From the NCBI GenBank assembly GCA_005784505.1, contig VCAZ01000008.1, forward strand, positions 8,886,763 through 8,950,762: 64,000 nucleotides of DNA, given 5' to 3'. Made by a program: the position numbers and the translations under genes. This document shows positions 40,829 through 51,180 of this stretch, piece by piece (position 1 is the first letter of the stretch; each line of letters starts with the position of its first letter). The stretch comes from Bagarius yarrelli. Lineage: Eukaryota; Chordata; Actinopteri; Siluriformes; Sisoridae. A model generated the notes under the pieces. It had not been told where the DNA came from. It saw only the letters and a list, made by a program, of their open reading frames with translations, and ran no database searches.

Positions 40829-41546
40829 TTAGGGGTGTGAAGAGATCTACTGAGAATGGTCTTGTGAGAATGTAGGAAATAAGTGACAACCGTTCATGAC
40901 AGCGTTCTGTGGAAATAAGTGTAACCGAGCGTTCGTCACAGGTTTCGCCTAAAACACTTAATTAATTTAACAAAATAAGGACGAAAGCATTCCAAAATGT
41001 ACCAAACTGGATTATTAGATACATATACAACTTTTTCCTCCTGTCTCATCCTCCACACAGAATGAGTGCTGACACAAAATTACCACGTCCAAACTAGGGG
41101 TGCAACGGATCTCAGTGGATCGGTACGGTTCGGCTGAGACAAGTAGCTGTTTTTTTTCCTTCGGAGTTCAACAGCTGTTGCGGCATTGACGTCCGAGCAG
41201 AAGTTGCTCCAGCTGCCACCACACAAATTAATATCAGACGTGGCAAAAAAAGTTTTGTGGTAAAAACATATTGCACAGTGTTTATGTGCAAATATGTTGT
41301 TAATTACCACCATATAATTTAATAAAAATAGAAGTTTAATTTCAGTACAATTTGGTTTTACAATGCATTTTGTCTATTTGCGTTTTGTTTTTCAGCTGAA
41401 TAAAATACTATTTTCCCTGTATTTCATCATGAAAGATTTCTTTTAAAAAGTCTAAAAATCTCGTCTCGTCTCATTCTTATAAACCTTGAAACTTATTGTC
41501 TTTTGTCTCGTCTTGTGGGATAAGTGTCTCATCACAACCCTTAATA
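40829..41546. mobile_element. hAT-like non-autonomous element containing hAT-derived sequence
   Basis: The left end TTAGGGGTGTGA and right end TCACAACCCTTAA are near-perfect inverted repeats. Inner words GAGATCTACTGAGAATGG (left) and CTCGTCTCGTCTCATTC, GTCTCGTCTTGTGGGATAAG (right) match a fish hAT-type element known for GAGACGAGA text. A second TAGGGGTGCAACGGATC start lies at 41095 inside it. The following text in one plus-strand frame reads ALTSEQKLLQLPPHKLISDV, reminiscent of hAT/ZBED transposases. No intact gene. Confidence 0.55.
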
Positions 41547-41650
41547 TATACATTTAAATTTATACTTAGACATTTTTGTAAGTTAGAAAAAAAAGTCCCC
41601 ACACCAGAATCAAGCATGTATGTAACTGTTCTTTAAGATCTTTATTTTTA

Positions 41651-41836
41651 TTCACATTTACAGCATTTGGCAGACGATCATATCCAGAGTGACTTTCATT
41701 TAGCTTTTTACACAACTGAGGGTTAAGGCCCTCGCTCAGGGGCCCAGCAGTAGCAACTTGTTGGCGCTGGGAATCGAACCCTAATCTTTTAATTAGCAAT
41801 CCAACACCTTAACCACTGCACTACCGCTGCCACCCC
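41651..41836 (-). mobile_element. SINE-A, full length, reverse
   Basis: TTCACATTTACAGCATTTGG, CAGACGATCATATCCAGAG, GCTCAGGGGCCCAGCAGTAG, GCTGGGAATCGAACCCTAAT and CAACACCTTAACCACTGCAC are the reverse complement of the whole element. Confidence 0.93.
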
Positions 41837-41925
41837 GGGGCCCCTAAGCAAGGCCCAGTTGTATAAAAGGGATAGATGTAAATTGCTCTGGGTAAGGGCA
41901 TCTGCTAAATGCCTTACATGCATAT
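41837..41925 (+). mobile_element. SINE-A distal half, head-to-head with the previous copy
   Basis: GGGGCCCCTAAGCAAGGCCC, AGTTGTATAAAAGGGATAG, ATTGCTCTGGGTAAGGGCA and TCTGCTAAATGCC. It begins with the middle block directly where the reverse copy's head ends. Confidence 0.87.
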
Positions 41926-41969
41926 ATACAGATATAATAAATAATTTACATATATTTTGAACAAATATA

Positions 41970-41970
41970 G

Positions 41971-42040
<70 letters not shown>
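41970..42040. repeat. (AT)n microsatellite, about 70 bp
   Basis: AT run with phase shifts (ATAATATA and TATGATAT), so it can fold on itself. It follows the SINE-A pair. Confidence 0.95.
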
Positions 42041-42045
<5 letters not shown>

Positions 42046-42765
42046 AAGGGCCTCTGCGGACAAAGATGCTCGAACGTTCATTACTGACTACACACGATTT
42101 AGTAGACACTCAGCGAAGGTTCTCAGTCTCACGCTTTCAGGCAGAGCAAAGGCCAGCATCAGGTATTGATGATCAAATCCTAACGATTGGCAAGCTGAAA
42201 AATAAAGCAGGAACTCATGCTGGATCAGCTCTATCAAGCTTAATTTATCCTTCGGGAATAAAATGCATTACTCTAAGCATGTCACCTGACAGTTACAGGC
42301 CTTTTAAACATTTATGGTGTGCAACTTCGATACGGTTTGTGTTTGCTGTTGCATTTTTGCATGAAGACAGCAAATCTAAACCGAATTGATTTCTTGCACA
42401 ACCCCAAGAATTCAGCCATGTAAAAAGCAGCTGGTGCATGCATTAGCAGTTTTTTAATCTATTGTGGTTACATAATATCATATTAGGTGTATATTGGAAA
42501 AGCTGATGCCCTAATAATTGCTTAAACACACACTTACACAGACTTACACACTATACACCCAGGCGCAGTACTGTAATTTTCTGTTATTGGTTATGGAGTC
42601 AGCAATTGTGTTGAGATTAGGCAGCTGTGCGAGCTTACAATCTACCCTGCTGAGACCATTATAATACATATTAGACTTGGTGTATTTATCAGATACATAT
42701 GTGTAAAATTATTTGTGCAAGTGGTAGAAGATATGGAGGTATAATAATAACAATAATAATATAAT
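42041..42765. other. Unique sequence, nothing recognised
   Basis: A 107-codon plus-strand frame (42066-42389) shows no recognisable domain. No repeat family was seen. Confidence 0.35.
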
Positions 42766-42769
42766 ATCG

Positions 42770-42975
42770 AATCGAATGATTTGCATACTGAATCAAATGT
42801 TTTAGGTACTGAATTGAATGATTTGAATACTGAATCAAATACTGTAGGCACTGAATCTAATGTAGTTACTGCATTAAATGTGTTAGGTACTGACTGATGT
42901 TGTAGGTACTGAATCATGTGTTGTTGGTACTAAATTAAATATTTTAGGTACTAAATCCAAAGTTGTAGGTGAAGA
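42770..42975 (+). repeat. 21-bp minisatellite, locus 1
   Basis: Degenerate units built on GGTACTGAAT and TAAATGTTTTA or TAATGTTGTA halves, recurring about every 21 bp. The same unit forms the larger array at 46060-46720 and a two-unit patch at 43955-44008. Confidence 0.85.
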
Positions 42976-43430
42976 TAATTTAAATACTTCTTTGTAGTAA
43001 TACAAATAAAAGAACTATAACTTTTATATTGGTATTCCCACAATAAAGAAGTAATAAAGAGGACTTTTCAGGTTTTATTTCACCTAAAAAAAATTCTTCA
43101 CTGAAGTTGGATGAGTGAATCAGTTCATCTGTCTTTCTGTCTGCACTGTGTCAGCTGTCTGTCTTTTAACACCTCTATTCGGGGTGTGTGTTTAATTATT
43201 TATTTTTAAGTTTCTTTAAAAAAAACATCTCTCTTCACTAAGATTTCTCTCAGAATTAATTTAATTCCTTTTAACACTCAATCCAATTAGTGAGTGCTTT
43301 GGCATGATTACACACTGCTGCCTTGTTAGTGTGTAAGTGAAAATGTGTGTGCTTAGTGTGTATGTGTCAATGTAGAGTAACGATGTGCTTTTGGCCTTAT
43401 GGTCATAAAATGGTGAAGCTCCTTAAGCAG
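42976..43430. other. Unique sequence, nothing recognised
   Basis: No recognisable elements. Confidence 0.4.
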
Positions 43431-43431
43431 T

Positions 43432-43463
43432 TCTCTCTCTCACTCTCTCTCTCTCTCTCTCGC
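43432..43463. repeat. (TC)n microsatellite
   Basis: CT-dinucleotide run. Confidence 0.93.
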
Positions 43464-43950
43464 TCCTTTTCTCTCTTATGTTTGAGAACCTGGACTCTGA
43501 AGAAGGTGAGACCTGCTCCCATAAATCCCTGGTCACCTGATAAATTCCTGTTTTATGAAAAGCACCAGGGCAACACACATGCTAATGTATCTTCAGCTCT
43601 GGCTGAAGTACTTCCTGACCACTTAAAAAAAAACCTGGAGTTCATGTTATTAATGAGGGAACCCTGATGTAAAATGAGGGGCCTGGTTTTCACTGCTCAC
43701 AACTCTGGAGTTTATTAGTTGTGACCTTTTTTATGCTCTAATATGGTTAAAATTTATATAGGGTTTAGAAAGTAGTCTTTTTTTATCATTTTTCTTTTAC
43801 CCTGCAGTATGCTAAAGGAGCAGTAGGTCCAAATTCTCAGTATTTATAAAACAGTAGGTGTCCAGATGACCTGCTGCTTTTGCCAGGATTCTGAAATATG
43901 GAGCCAATCACACTGTACTAATCTATAATGAGAAGAGAAGCATTTTAGGG
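43464..43950. other. Unique sequence, nothing recognised
   Basis: The 106-codon plus-strand frame ending at 43667 reads through the TC run and is not supported as a gene. Confidence 0.35.
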
Positions 43951-43954
43951 GCTA

Positions 43955-44008
43955 TTATTTATGATTTAAATGTTTTAGATACTAAATGTAATGCTTTAGG
44001 TACTGGAA
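43955..44008 (+). repeat. 21-bp minisatellite, locus 2 (about 2 units)
   Basis: AAATGTTTTAGATACTAAAT and GTAATGCTTTAGGTACTGG repeat the unit seen at loci 1 and 3. Confidence 0.65.
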
Positions 44009-44094
44009 AATGATAACCACCACCCAGCAAAACGCCGTCTGAACTCACTCCTCCTAAAAGTGGACAGACTAGTGAGAACATTACTGAGATAGAT

Positions 44095-44240
44095 CATTGG
44101 GTCATTCACCGGTGAGAAAACATTACAGTACAGTTAGTAACAGTACTAAAATTTTAACCATAATAATAGTACCTGATTACACACTGCTGCTGGGGTTAAG
44201 CTAATTTGTAAAGATACACAAACTTGCTATTGATGTACAA
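44095..44240 (+). mobile_element. Element D copy 3, internal fragment
   Basis: GTACAGTTAGTAACAGTACT, AGTACCTGATTACACACTGC and TGCTGGGGTTAAGCTAATT match copies 1 and 2 in order. The flanks are lost on both sides. Confidence 0.68.
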
Positions 44241-44277
44241 TCACTGATAAACATTTTTGGTTCAAATTAATTAAAAA

Positions 44278-44750
44278 ATGCAAAGTGGGATACAAATACT
44301 GACGGAGAACCTCACCTGGTCCATCCAACAAAAAAGACCAGCAGCACCTCTACTTCTTGCGAAATTGAGGAAAGCCTATCTTCCACTTCCCATTCTGACT
44401 ATGTTCTACAGAGGGACCACCGAGAGCACTCTGATTAGCTGCATCACTGCCTGGTTTGGAAACTGCACCGTTTCGGACCGCAAGACCCTGCAGAGGATAG
44501 TGAGAATAGCTGAGAAGATCAGCTGAGTCTCTCTTTCCTCCATAACGGATATTTACACCACGCGCTGCATCCGCAAAGCCAAGAAAATTACGGACGACCC
44601 TACACACCCCTCACACACACTTTTCATACTCCTGCCATCTGGAAATAAGTACCGTAGCATTTCTACCCTCACAACCCGAATGTGTAACAGTTTCTTCCCT
44701 TAAGCCATCAGGTTCCTCAACACACTAAACTAAACTGAACTACCTTAACT
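44278..44750 (+). pseudogene. LINE ORF2 C-terminal remnant
   Basis: The plus-strand frame gives LRKAYLPLPILTMFYRGTTE, STLISCITAWFGNCTVSDRK and TLQRIVRIAEKI. After a frame disruption near 44526 it continues YTTRCIRKAKKI, DDPTHPSHTLFILLPSG, NKYRSI and CNSFFP. The FYRG-ES-L-SCITAWFGNC, LPSG-YRSI and NSFFP blocks are typical of the region after the reverse transcriptase domain in fish LINEs. Internal stops, including TAA right after FFP, and the missing polymerase core show it cannot be active. Confidence 0.78.
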
Positions 44751-44751
44751 G

Positions 44752-44778
<27 letters not shown>
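44752..44778. repeat. (CA)n microsatellite in the LINE 3' region
   Basis: About 13 CA units after the ORF2 remnant. Confidence 0.92.
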
Positions 44779-44783
<5 letters not shown>

Positions 44784-45264
44784 TCACTCACTCAACACAA
44801 TCAATGTTTACAGCACCACCGAAAATACATTTTGTTAAGCACCGACACTTTAAATGCTGTTTGCACAATAAGCTTGCTGATTACTTGCACATCTCTTTGT
44901 CTATCTGCACATTTTTTTCTGTATAATCTGGTCGGCGCTTTAATTTTATTTATTATACTGTACAGTGTTTTGCTTTTGTTTTGTATTGTCTGTTTTGTAC
45001 TGTCTGGTGTAATGTTTGTACTGTTTGCACCAGGTTGCACACATGCACTTGTTATGCATTTGTGTTATGTTGCTGAGACTTTTATACTTCAGTCTTTATT
45101 TCTGTGTTGTTCTTCTGTTATGTGGCTCTTTGTTGTTTCGTGTAATTCTGTGTTGTTTTGTGTAGCACCATGGGGTCCTGGAGAAATGTTTCATTTCACT
45201 GTGTACTGCATCTGCTATATATAACTGAAATGACAATAAAGCTTCTTGGAACTTAAACTTGAAC

Positions 45265-45750
45265 CCCGAATCTTATATATGCTGGGTGAAAGCTACCACT
45301 GGACAAATACACCACTGGAGTTATGTTAGTGTCTTTAGCTTAAAACTGTTAGGCATGGTGGCATAATCACACCAAATATGTTTTAAAAAAAAACACCAGG
45401 GGCTGTTTAGACAAATGGTTCACATGCTGGAAACGCTAAGCTAACATATAAATATAATCCATTAATGTTTGAGAATCACTTTTCGCTGTCTAAATGGTGA
45501 AATAGATCGTCTACTCTTCCCTGTCAATGACCATTTAATTTGATGTTTTGAATTTTTTCATTTTGAAAGCTTAAATCTGTATTTTTTAAAACTGAATATT
45601 ATTTGTCTAAGAATTTGGAACAAACTTTTAAATATTCAGAATTGTTTTTTTCGCCACATAATATTTGGTTTTATTTAACTACTATCAATAATTACAAATT
45701 TTACTAATTTAAACTTAAATTTTTAAGTTTAAAAACTTAAACTTAAGTTT
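45265..45750. other. AT-rich unique sequence with short hairpin
   Basis: 45708-45752 has nested inverted words: TAAACTTAAATTTTTAAG, then TTTAAAAACTTAAACTTAAG. Nothing else was recognised. Confidence 0.4.
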
Positions 45751-45752
45751 TT

Positions 45753-46017
45753 GGGCAGGGGCAGGGGTAGGGTGGCTCAAATGGTTGGTTAAGGTGCTGA
45801 GGAGTTGTTAATCTGAAGACCAGAAACACCTGGGTTCAAGCCCCACCTCCAGCAAGTCAACCACTGTTGGGTCCTTGAGCAAGACCCTTAACCCCTCCTG
45901 CTCCAGGGGCACTGTATCATAGCTGACCCTGCACTCTGACCCCAACTTTCTAAGATGGGATATGCAAAAAATACATTTCACTGGCTCTGTACACATACCT
46001 TGCACAATGAATTGAAT
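45753..46017 (+). mobile_element. SINE-B, full length
   Basis: GGGGTAGGGTGGCTCAAATG (A-box end), ACCTGGGTTCAAGCCCCACC (B box), GGGTCCTTGAGCAAGACCC, CAGGGGCACTGTATCATAGC, CTGACCCTGCACTCTGACCC and AAGATGGGATATGCAAAAAA, ending GCACAATGAATTGAATATAC. This is the reference copy for the family here. Confidence 0.9.
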
Positions 46018-46059
46018 ATACTTATACTTAAATAGTTTTGTCGTATTTTAAGCTCCTTA

Positions 46060-46720
46060 GACTGATTGTTGTAGGTACTCACTCTAATGTTATAGGTAAT
46101 GTATCAAGTGTTGTATGTACTGAATTAAATATTTTAGTTACTGAATCTAATGTAGGTACTAAATTAAGAGGTGTAGGTACTGGCTATAATGTTTATAGAT
46201 ACTGAATTAAATGTTTTACGTACCAAATCTAATGTTGTAGGTAATTAATCAAGTTTTGTATGGACTGAATTAGATATTTTAGTTACTGAGTCTGATGTAG
46301 GTACTAAATTAAGAGGTGTAGGTACTGGCTATAATGTTTATAGATACTGAATTAAATGTTTTACGTACTAAATCTTATGTTGTAGGTACTAAATCTTATG
46401 TTGTAGATACTGAATTAAATGCTGTATGTACTGAATCTTATGTTGTAGGTACTGAGTTGAAAGCTGTAGGGACTAACTCTAATGTTGTTGGTACTAAATT
46501 AAGCATTGTAGTGAATTAAATGTTTCAGGTACTGAATCTAATGTTGTAGGTACTGAATTAAAAGCTGTAGGTACTAAATTAAATGTTTTAAGTACTGAAT
46601 CTAATGTTGTAGTTACTGAATTAAATGCTTTGGTTACTGAATCTAATGTTGTAGGTACTGAATTAAAAGCTGTAGGTACTAACTGTGATGCTAAAATACA
46701 TGTTCTGAAATTTATGAGCA
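46060..46720 (+). repeat. 21-bp minisatellite, locus 3, with a 145-bp higher-order repeat
   Basis: Roughly 30 degenerate units alternate GGTACTGAAT + CTAATGTTGTA with GGTACTGAAT + TAAATGTTTTA. Because 21 is a multiple of three, parts read as an open heptad string (VGTESNV / VGTELKA type, 46334-46519), and a minus-strand frame does too. Neither is supported as a protein. A block of about 145 bp is duplicated: TTAGTTACTGA occurs at 46134 and again at 46279 with matching flanks, including GAGGTGTAGGTACTGGCTAT. Confidence 0.92.
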
Positions 46721-47075
46721 ATGAACATTAAAATACACATTAAATCATGAATAAAGTGTTGTACTTAATAGAATGATGTTGGTACTGACTCTACTGACTT
46801 AAAACATTTTTATAATGTTTATCTTTGTATTGAGCTGGCATGAAAATAATAATTTAAAAAAAAAAAAAAAAAAAGATAGCCTGTGGAAGTCTGTGCTGTT
46901 TCTTTAAATAAACAACATACTTAAATTCCAGATAAATCCCTCACACCATTGTATACATACGTTCACATACATTTATCTTGTATTGATTTCACATCCGTAA
47001 ATTTCCCCCCACAAACCCTTGGGACATTCGGGTGTCTCTTATTTAAGCCTCTTTTAAGAAAATGAAAAATGACAG
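46721..47075. other. AT-rich unique sequence with poly-A
   Basis: A run of about 19 A lies at 46856-46874. Nothing else was recognised. Confidence 0.45.
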
Positions 47076-47079
47076 TGTG

Positions 47080-47300
47080 AGTCCTCATTGATTGAGACGT
47101 CCAGTGCTGAATAATCCTCAGTGTGTTTCTCTGATGAGCTACTGTTCATTGTTTATTCTTAATAGTCTCTGCCTTTTGTCCTCTACCACATGATGTCCTG
47201 CTTTACGGCTTCATAATCACTTCAGCCCATGAGCAGCGCCTCGACATTCTTCTCACGTCAGTGACCCATGCCATCTCCTTTTATACAACTTGATAGAAGA
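47080..47300. other. Candidate conserved non-coding block
   Basis: About 220 bp of mixed composition with no repeats, including GAATAATCCTCAGTGTG, ATGTCCTGCTTTACGGCTTC and CGTCAGTGACCCATGCCATC. No frame supports an exon. Confidence 0.25.
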
Positions 47301-47394
47301 AAATAGGTATAAAATAAGATTTTTAAATGTCTGATATATCAAATCGATCTAAATATTCAGTCGGAGTAGTGCAGGATCTTACAAAGTCAACTCA

Positions 47395-47463
47395 GCTATT
47401 GGGGGTTAAGGGCCTTGATCAGGGGCCCAGCATTGGAAGCTTGGTGGTGTTGGGAATCGAACT
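47395..47463 (-). mobile_element. SINE-A fragment, reverse
   Basis: GCTATTGGGGGTTAAGGGCC, TTGATCAGGGGCCCAGCATT and GTGTTGGGAATCGAAC match the middle and B box, reverse. Confidence 0.78.
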
Positions 47464-48855
47464 AAAGTAGATGTCCACATCTGAATAAGACTTCTGCCTT
47501 TTTTCAAGTTTGTCAATATGTTTGGCTTGTGTTATGTGTTCTTTGTGTTGTTCATTTTTTATAAAAAAAAAGGCAACATCCATCCCAAGTCAATCAGCCA
47601 TGATGTCATGTTAGATATGTTTTACATGTACTGTAAAAGCATAAAAAGCTTTTTTTTTTAATCTTACTAATGCTGCTAAAAATGCTGCTAAAAAACCTTA
47701 GGTGTTTCTAATTTAGCTGTTTTTCATGTTTTATTTTTGTTATTTTTCAATTTTAGTCAGGGAAAAAAAACATAGTTTTCTTTATAAATTTATTCCTCAC
47801 AATTTTAACACACCCACAATCATGATAAAGCTAAAACTGAAACCATTGGGTCATTCTTATGTTTTATTCATAGGTATTGTAGGCCTTAATGGGAAGAAAA
47901 ACCATTATAGCCCATTTGTTAGCTAGACACATGGGATAGATGGGATTATGTGTCAGGATGAGCCACTGTGTCCATCTGTGTCAGACTGTGAATTAATAAT
48001 CTGCCCTTATGACCTTTGACCCCCTGCACTGAAATCTATGTCTGGGCTTGTTTTCTTTATATATATATATGTTGGTCATAAAATGATAATGGTTTTTTTT
48101 CCTTCTTTTATAGTCAGGGCATCAGGCTACTTTATGACCAGAGAATGTCGTAGGTCCTTTTAAACATGATTTATTACGTATATATTACGTTATTAAAGAC
48201 GGCAACTCAATCTACAGTAAAAGTGCTCAAGGAGAAAAAAGGGTGGAGGAATTGCTGATGACAACATCAGCGAGTGGTGTAAAAATGTAGCGATTGTGTG
48301 TATGTTATATATGTCAGTTGTAATAATAATAATCAGGTAATGTTTGTACTTGAACAGGTTTTAACACATTTGGACTAAAAAAATGTAAAAAATTAATTTG
48401 AGATATTATTGGTGAAGAGGAGGGTGAAGTGTGGGTAGTGTGGTTCATATAGATTTTTAGGTACGGTGTGTGTAACCAATAGATATGAGCTGTGTGAGAA
48501 ATAACATTGGCTCTTTTATTTTATTATCTCATCACCTCCATCAGCTGAGCTGTAATAGAGTTTGCCTTCTCAACCTCAAGGCTTTCAGTACTGTCCAACT
48601 CACCTGTCAGTCCAGCTGTCAGTTAGAAAAAACAACAGCAAAAAAAGTTTATTATGTCTCTATTTAATCTAATTATAAACTTAACCACAGGTGTACTTGG
48701 ATCTTTTGAACCCAACCTACACGATACAGAAAATGTGCACGTTTATTGATGTTTCATGGTTTATTTCTGTGGTATATTTATATTTAATTGTTAGTTTATT
48801 TATTTATTTGCTCATTTTACTGATACTTTACAGACATCAAATAATGCCCAAAACA
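47464..48855. other. Unique sequence, nothing recognised
   Basis: AT-rich, with poly-T and AT runs near 48055-48070. Small frames on the plus strand have no recognisable feature. Confidence 0.38.
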
Positions 48856-48858
48856 AAC

Positions 48859-48965
48859 ATGGGTTAAGGCGCCAGCACCACATACACGGCAACCCTGGTT
48901 TATTTCCGGCTTTCATCCCTCTGTCCTGTCAATAAAGGGAAATATGCCCAAAAATATATATATAT
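48859..48965 (+). mobile_element. SINE-E copy
   Basis: GGGTTAAGGCGCCAGCACC (A-box end), CAACCCTGGTTTATTTCCGG (B-box end), TTTCATCCCTCTGTCCTGTC and AATAAAGGGAAATATGCCC. It has the layout of a short tRNA-derived teleost SINE ending in CAATAAAGG and an A/T tail. Confidence 0.62.
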
Positions 48966-49195
48966 TTATTATTATCATTGTGATTATTATTTCTTAATTT
49001 ATTTGTTTAATATTATTGTTGTTGTTGTTGTTTTTTATTATTATGAGCAATAATGAGCTAGTAAGCAGAGGTAATAACAATTTTTGAGTTTTAAACTTTT
49101 GGTTTTGGCATATTTACTGTTTTAAGATATTTTTTAAATATAACAAAGTCCATTGATCATACTTATTTTATTTTTTTATCTAGCCTATAAAAAGC
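48966..49195. other. AT-rich sequence with (TTG)n
   Basis: GTTGTTGTTGTTG near 49019-49033. No element was recognised. Confidence 0.45.
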
Positions 49196-49229
49196 AGCAC
49201 AAAGGCTAAGCTACTTGTTTTTAGATGCA

Positions 49230-49290
49230 TAAATGCATAAATGGATAGATACAGGTAGATGAACGGATAGATAGAGATGGTTGGACGGAT
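49230..49290. repeat. GATA/GATG-rich simple sequence (left of SINE-A)
   Basis: Degenerate GATA and GATG units. The same type resumes at 49480, on the other side of a SINE-A copy. Confidence 0.75.
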
Positions 49291-49466
49291 ACATTTACAT
49301 TTGCAGCATTTGGCAGACGCCCTTATCCAAAGCGACTTACACAGCGTTCAGGGGTTAAGGGCCTTGCTCAGGGGCCCAGCAGTGGTGGCTTGGTGATGCT
49401 AGAAATCGAACCCCGGTCTTTCTGGTATCAGTCCAACACCTTAACCATTAAGTCATCACTTTCCCC
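49291..49466 (-). mobile_element. SINE-A, full length, inserted in GATA-type sequence
   Basis: ACATTTACATTTGCAGCATT, TGGCAGACGCCCTTATCCAA, GCTCAGGGGCCCAGCAGTGG, GCTAGAAATCGAACCCCGG and CAACACCTTAACCATTAAG, one of the best-preserved copies. Degenerate GATA sequence on both sides suggests insertion into a tetranucleotide array. Confidence 0.94.
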
Positions 49467-49479
49467 CTGAATAATTACA

Positions 49480-49580
49480 GATAGATAGAAAGATAGATGG
49501 ATGAATAAATATAGATGGATGGATGAATAGATACAGATAGATACATAGATATTTGGACTGATGGATAAACAGACAGAGAT
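49480..49580. repeat. GATA/GATG-rich simple sequence (right of SINE-A)
   Basis: AGATAGATAGAAAGATAGAT and similar units continue the type seen before the SINE. Confidence 0.78.
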
Positions 49581-49867
49581 ACATAAAATGTTTTTTTGCA
49601 TATGTATTGTAAGAAACTACAGACTGCTTTGAAGAAATTCCACAGCAAGATGTGTGTCAAAGCAAACTCGTTCCCAATGTGGTTCATAATTATTATAGTA
49701 AAACTTGGTGTTAAAAGACAGTAGGACATCATGGATCATTTTTGATCAATGGAGCACATTGTGAACATGATTATCTTTTAAACAATTACAGAACCTGTCC
49801 ATTTGTGAGCTTAATACCTGGAACAAAACATACAGACAGATGATATCACTCAACCATTTGTAGGATA
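49581..49867. other. Unique sequence
   Basis: Nothing recognised. Confidence 0.4.
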
Positions 49868-50093
49868 AGGAAGTGGTAGGGCAGTGATTAAGGTGTTGGA
49901 CTGATACCTGAACGACTGTGGTTCGATTTCCACCAAGCTGCCACCAAGGCCCTTACCCAATTGTCAGTGGGGTAAATATAAGTTCCTTGAGCAAGGCCCT
50001 TAACCCCAATGACAATGCTCAGTAAATACTGTAAAGAGGTATAAATATAAGTCGCTGTGGAGAAGGCTGTATGACTGACAATGCTGTAAATGG
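49868..50093 (+). mobile_element. SINE-A with internal duplication
   Basis: AGTGGTAGGGCAGTGATTAA, TGGTTCGATTTCCACCAAGC and AAGTCGCTGTGGAGAAGG. The CCTTGAGCAAGGCCCTTAACC block occurs as partial repeats (near 49947 and 49983), and ATGACAATGCT and TGACAATGCTGTAAA also recur. This makes the copy longer than usual. Confidence 0.8.
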
Positions 50094-50645
50094 ACTGTAA
50101 CTCTTACAACCGATTGTATTGTATAAAACTTTCGAGAAAGAATGATTCCTGGCTCTCGACTCTGAAGAACCCAAAGTACTTTGCGTATTTTGTCACCACG
50201 ACACTGCAATAATTTTTTTAATCAAGATCTTTAAAGCCTCTGTTCATTTTTTTTTGTACACTATTTTCTTTTAAACAGCAAAGCAAAGTTCTGCATGTGT
50301 GAGCATTTCCTCACTGGTATGAAAGAGTTATATAAAGCCTCTAAGGTAGTTGAGATAGCTTTCAAAATATCACTTTATTTCATGAAAAATGAGAAACTGA
50401 TATCAATTTTAATTAGTTGTACCTCATGTTTGAGTTCTGACGCTTAGATATTTGAAGAGGTGACATTAAAGAGGTGACATCGAAGAACTAGAACTAGAAA
50501 TCGAACTAGTTTTACCCACCGGTTCATCTGATTGGACCAAGCACTTTTGCCCAAAACCTATTTGTACCCTAGCACTATCATGATCTCTATTTTTATTTAG
50601 CTACTAAAATACGCACTACAGTTATGGAACTCTGTAGTATGTTTA
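50094..50645. other. Unique sequence, nothing recognised
   Basis: GAGGTGACAT occurs twice near 50457 and 50471 as a short duplication. No element was recognised. Confidence 0.38.
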
Positions 50646-50649
50646 TCCA

Positions 50650-51180
50650 TCCCATTTGTCCCGAGGATACAATATGGCGTAATGACACACAATAGGGGAC
50701 AGTGTGTCCTCCTAAAGGATCCTATTCACTCACCACGGCTGTGTGACTCCCTTTTATTACATGACCTAGGACATCACAGCCTAAAACATGAGTGGGGGAG
50801 GGAAAATCGCCACGCACCAGGATGCATGACCCTCATGAACCCTAGATACACTGGGAGCTTCGTGTCTTTTTCAAAGGGCCTCTGTTAGCCTATTGCATGG
50901 TGTGTGTAAGCACCGCACAGATCCGATTTGTTCCTCTTGTAAATTTTGGTCTTTGGCCGGGCTGTAAACAAGGCAAGTAAAAGGCGAGACTAAGAAAGGG
51001 ACGAAAAAAACGGCTGGATTATGATTCTGTGTCTTTGTGTGAACTTGTGCAATCATGTGACTTAGACAACAATGGCGCCTTGGTTTAACTCCACACAGTG
51101 GCAGATCATCAGGAGAGGCAAATGAGATTAAGCAAAGGCTTAGTGGAGCACTTATTTTCATTTCCTTGCATTATTTCATG
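50650..51180. other. Mixed-composition block; possible conserved element
   Basis: GC-richer than flanks and repeat-free. It carries a 68-codon plus-strand frame and a 96-codon minus-strand frame, neither with a recognisable domain. Confidence 0.22.

Larger units (their letters stand above)
44270..45264 (+). mobile_element. 5'-truncated LINE (CR1/L2/Rex1-type)
   Basis: It starts in the last part of ORF2, runs through a 3' untranslated region with TTTGTACTGTCTGGTGTAAT and TTTCATTTCACTGTGTACTG, and ends GACAATAAAGCTTCTTGG, then ACTTAAACTTGAAC, a typical short-repeat tail. A (CA)n tract at 44752-44778 lies just after ORF2. It is plus-strand, heavily 5'-truncated and dead. Confidence 0.82.

Noticed and set aside
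42066..42389. 107-codon plus-strand frame after the AT tract
   Set aside because: No recognisable domain, no flanking exon signals and no codon evidence.
46334..46519. 61-codon heptad-repeat protein
   Set aside because: The 21-bp minisatellite is a multiple of three, so open heptads are expected. The array outside this stretch has frameshifts and stops, and both strands show open runs.
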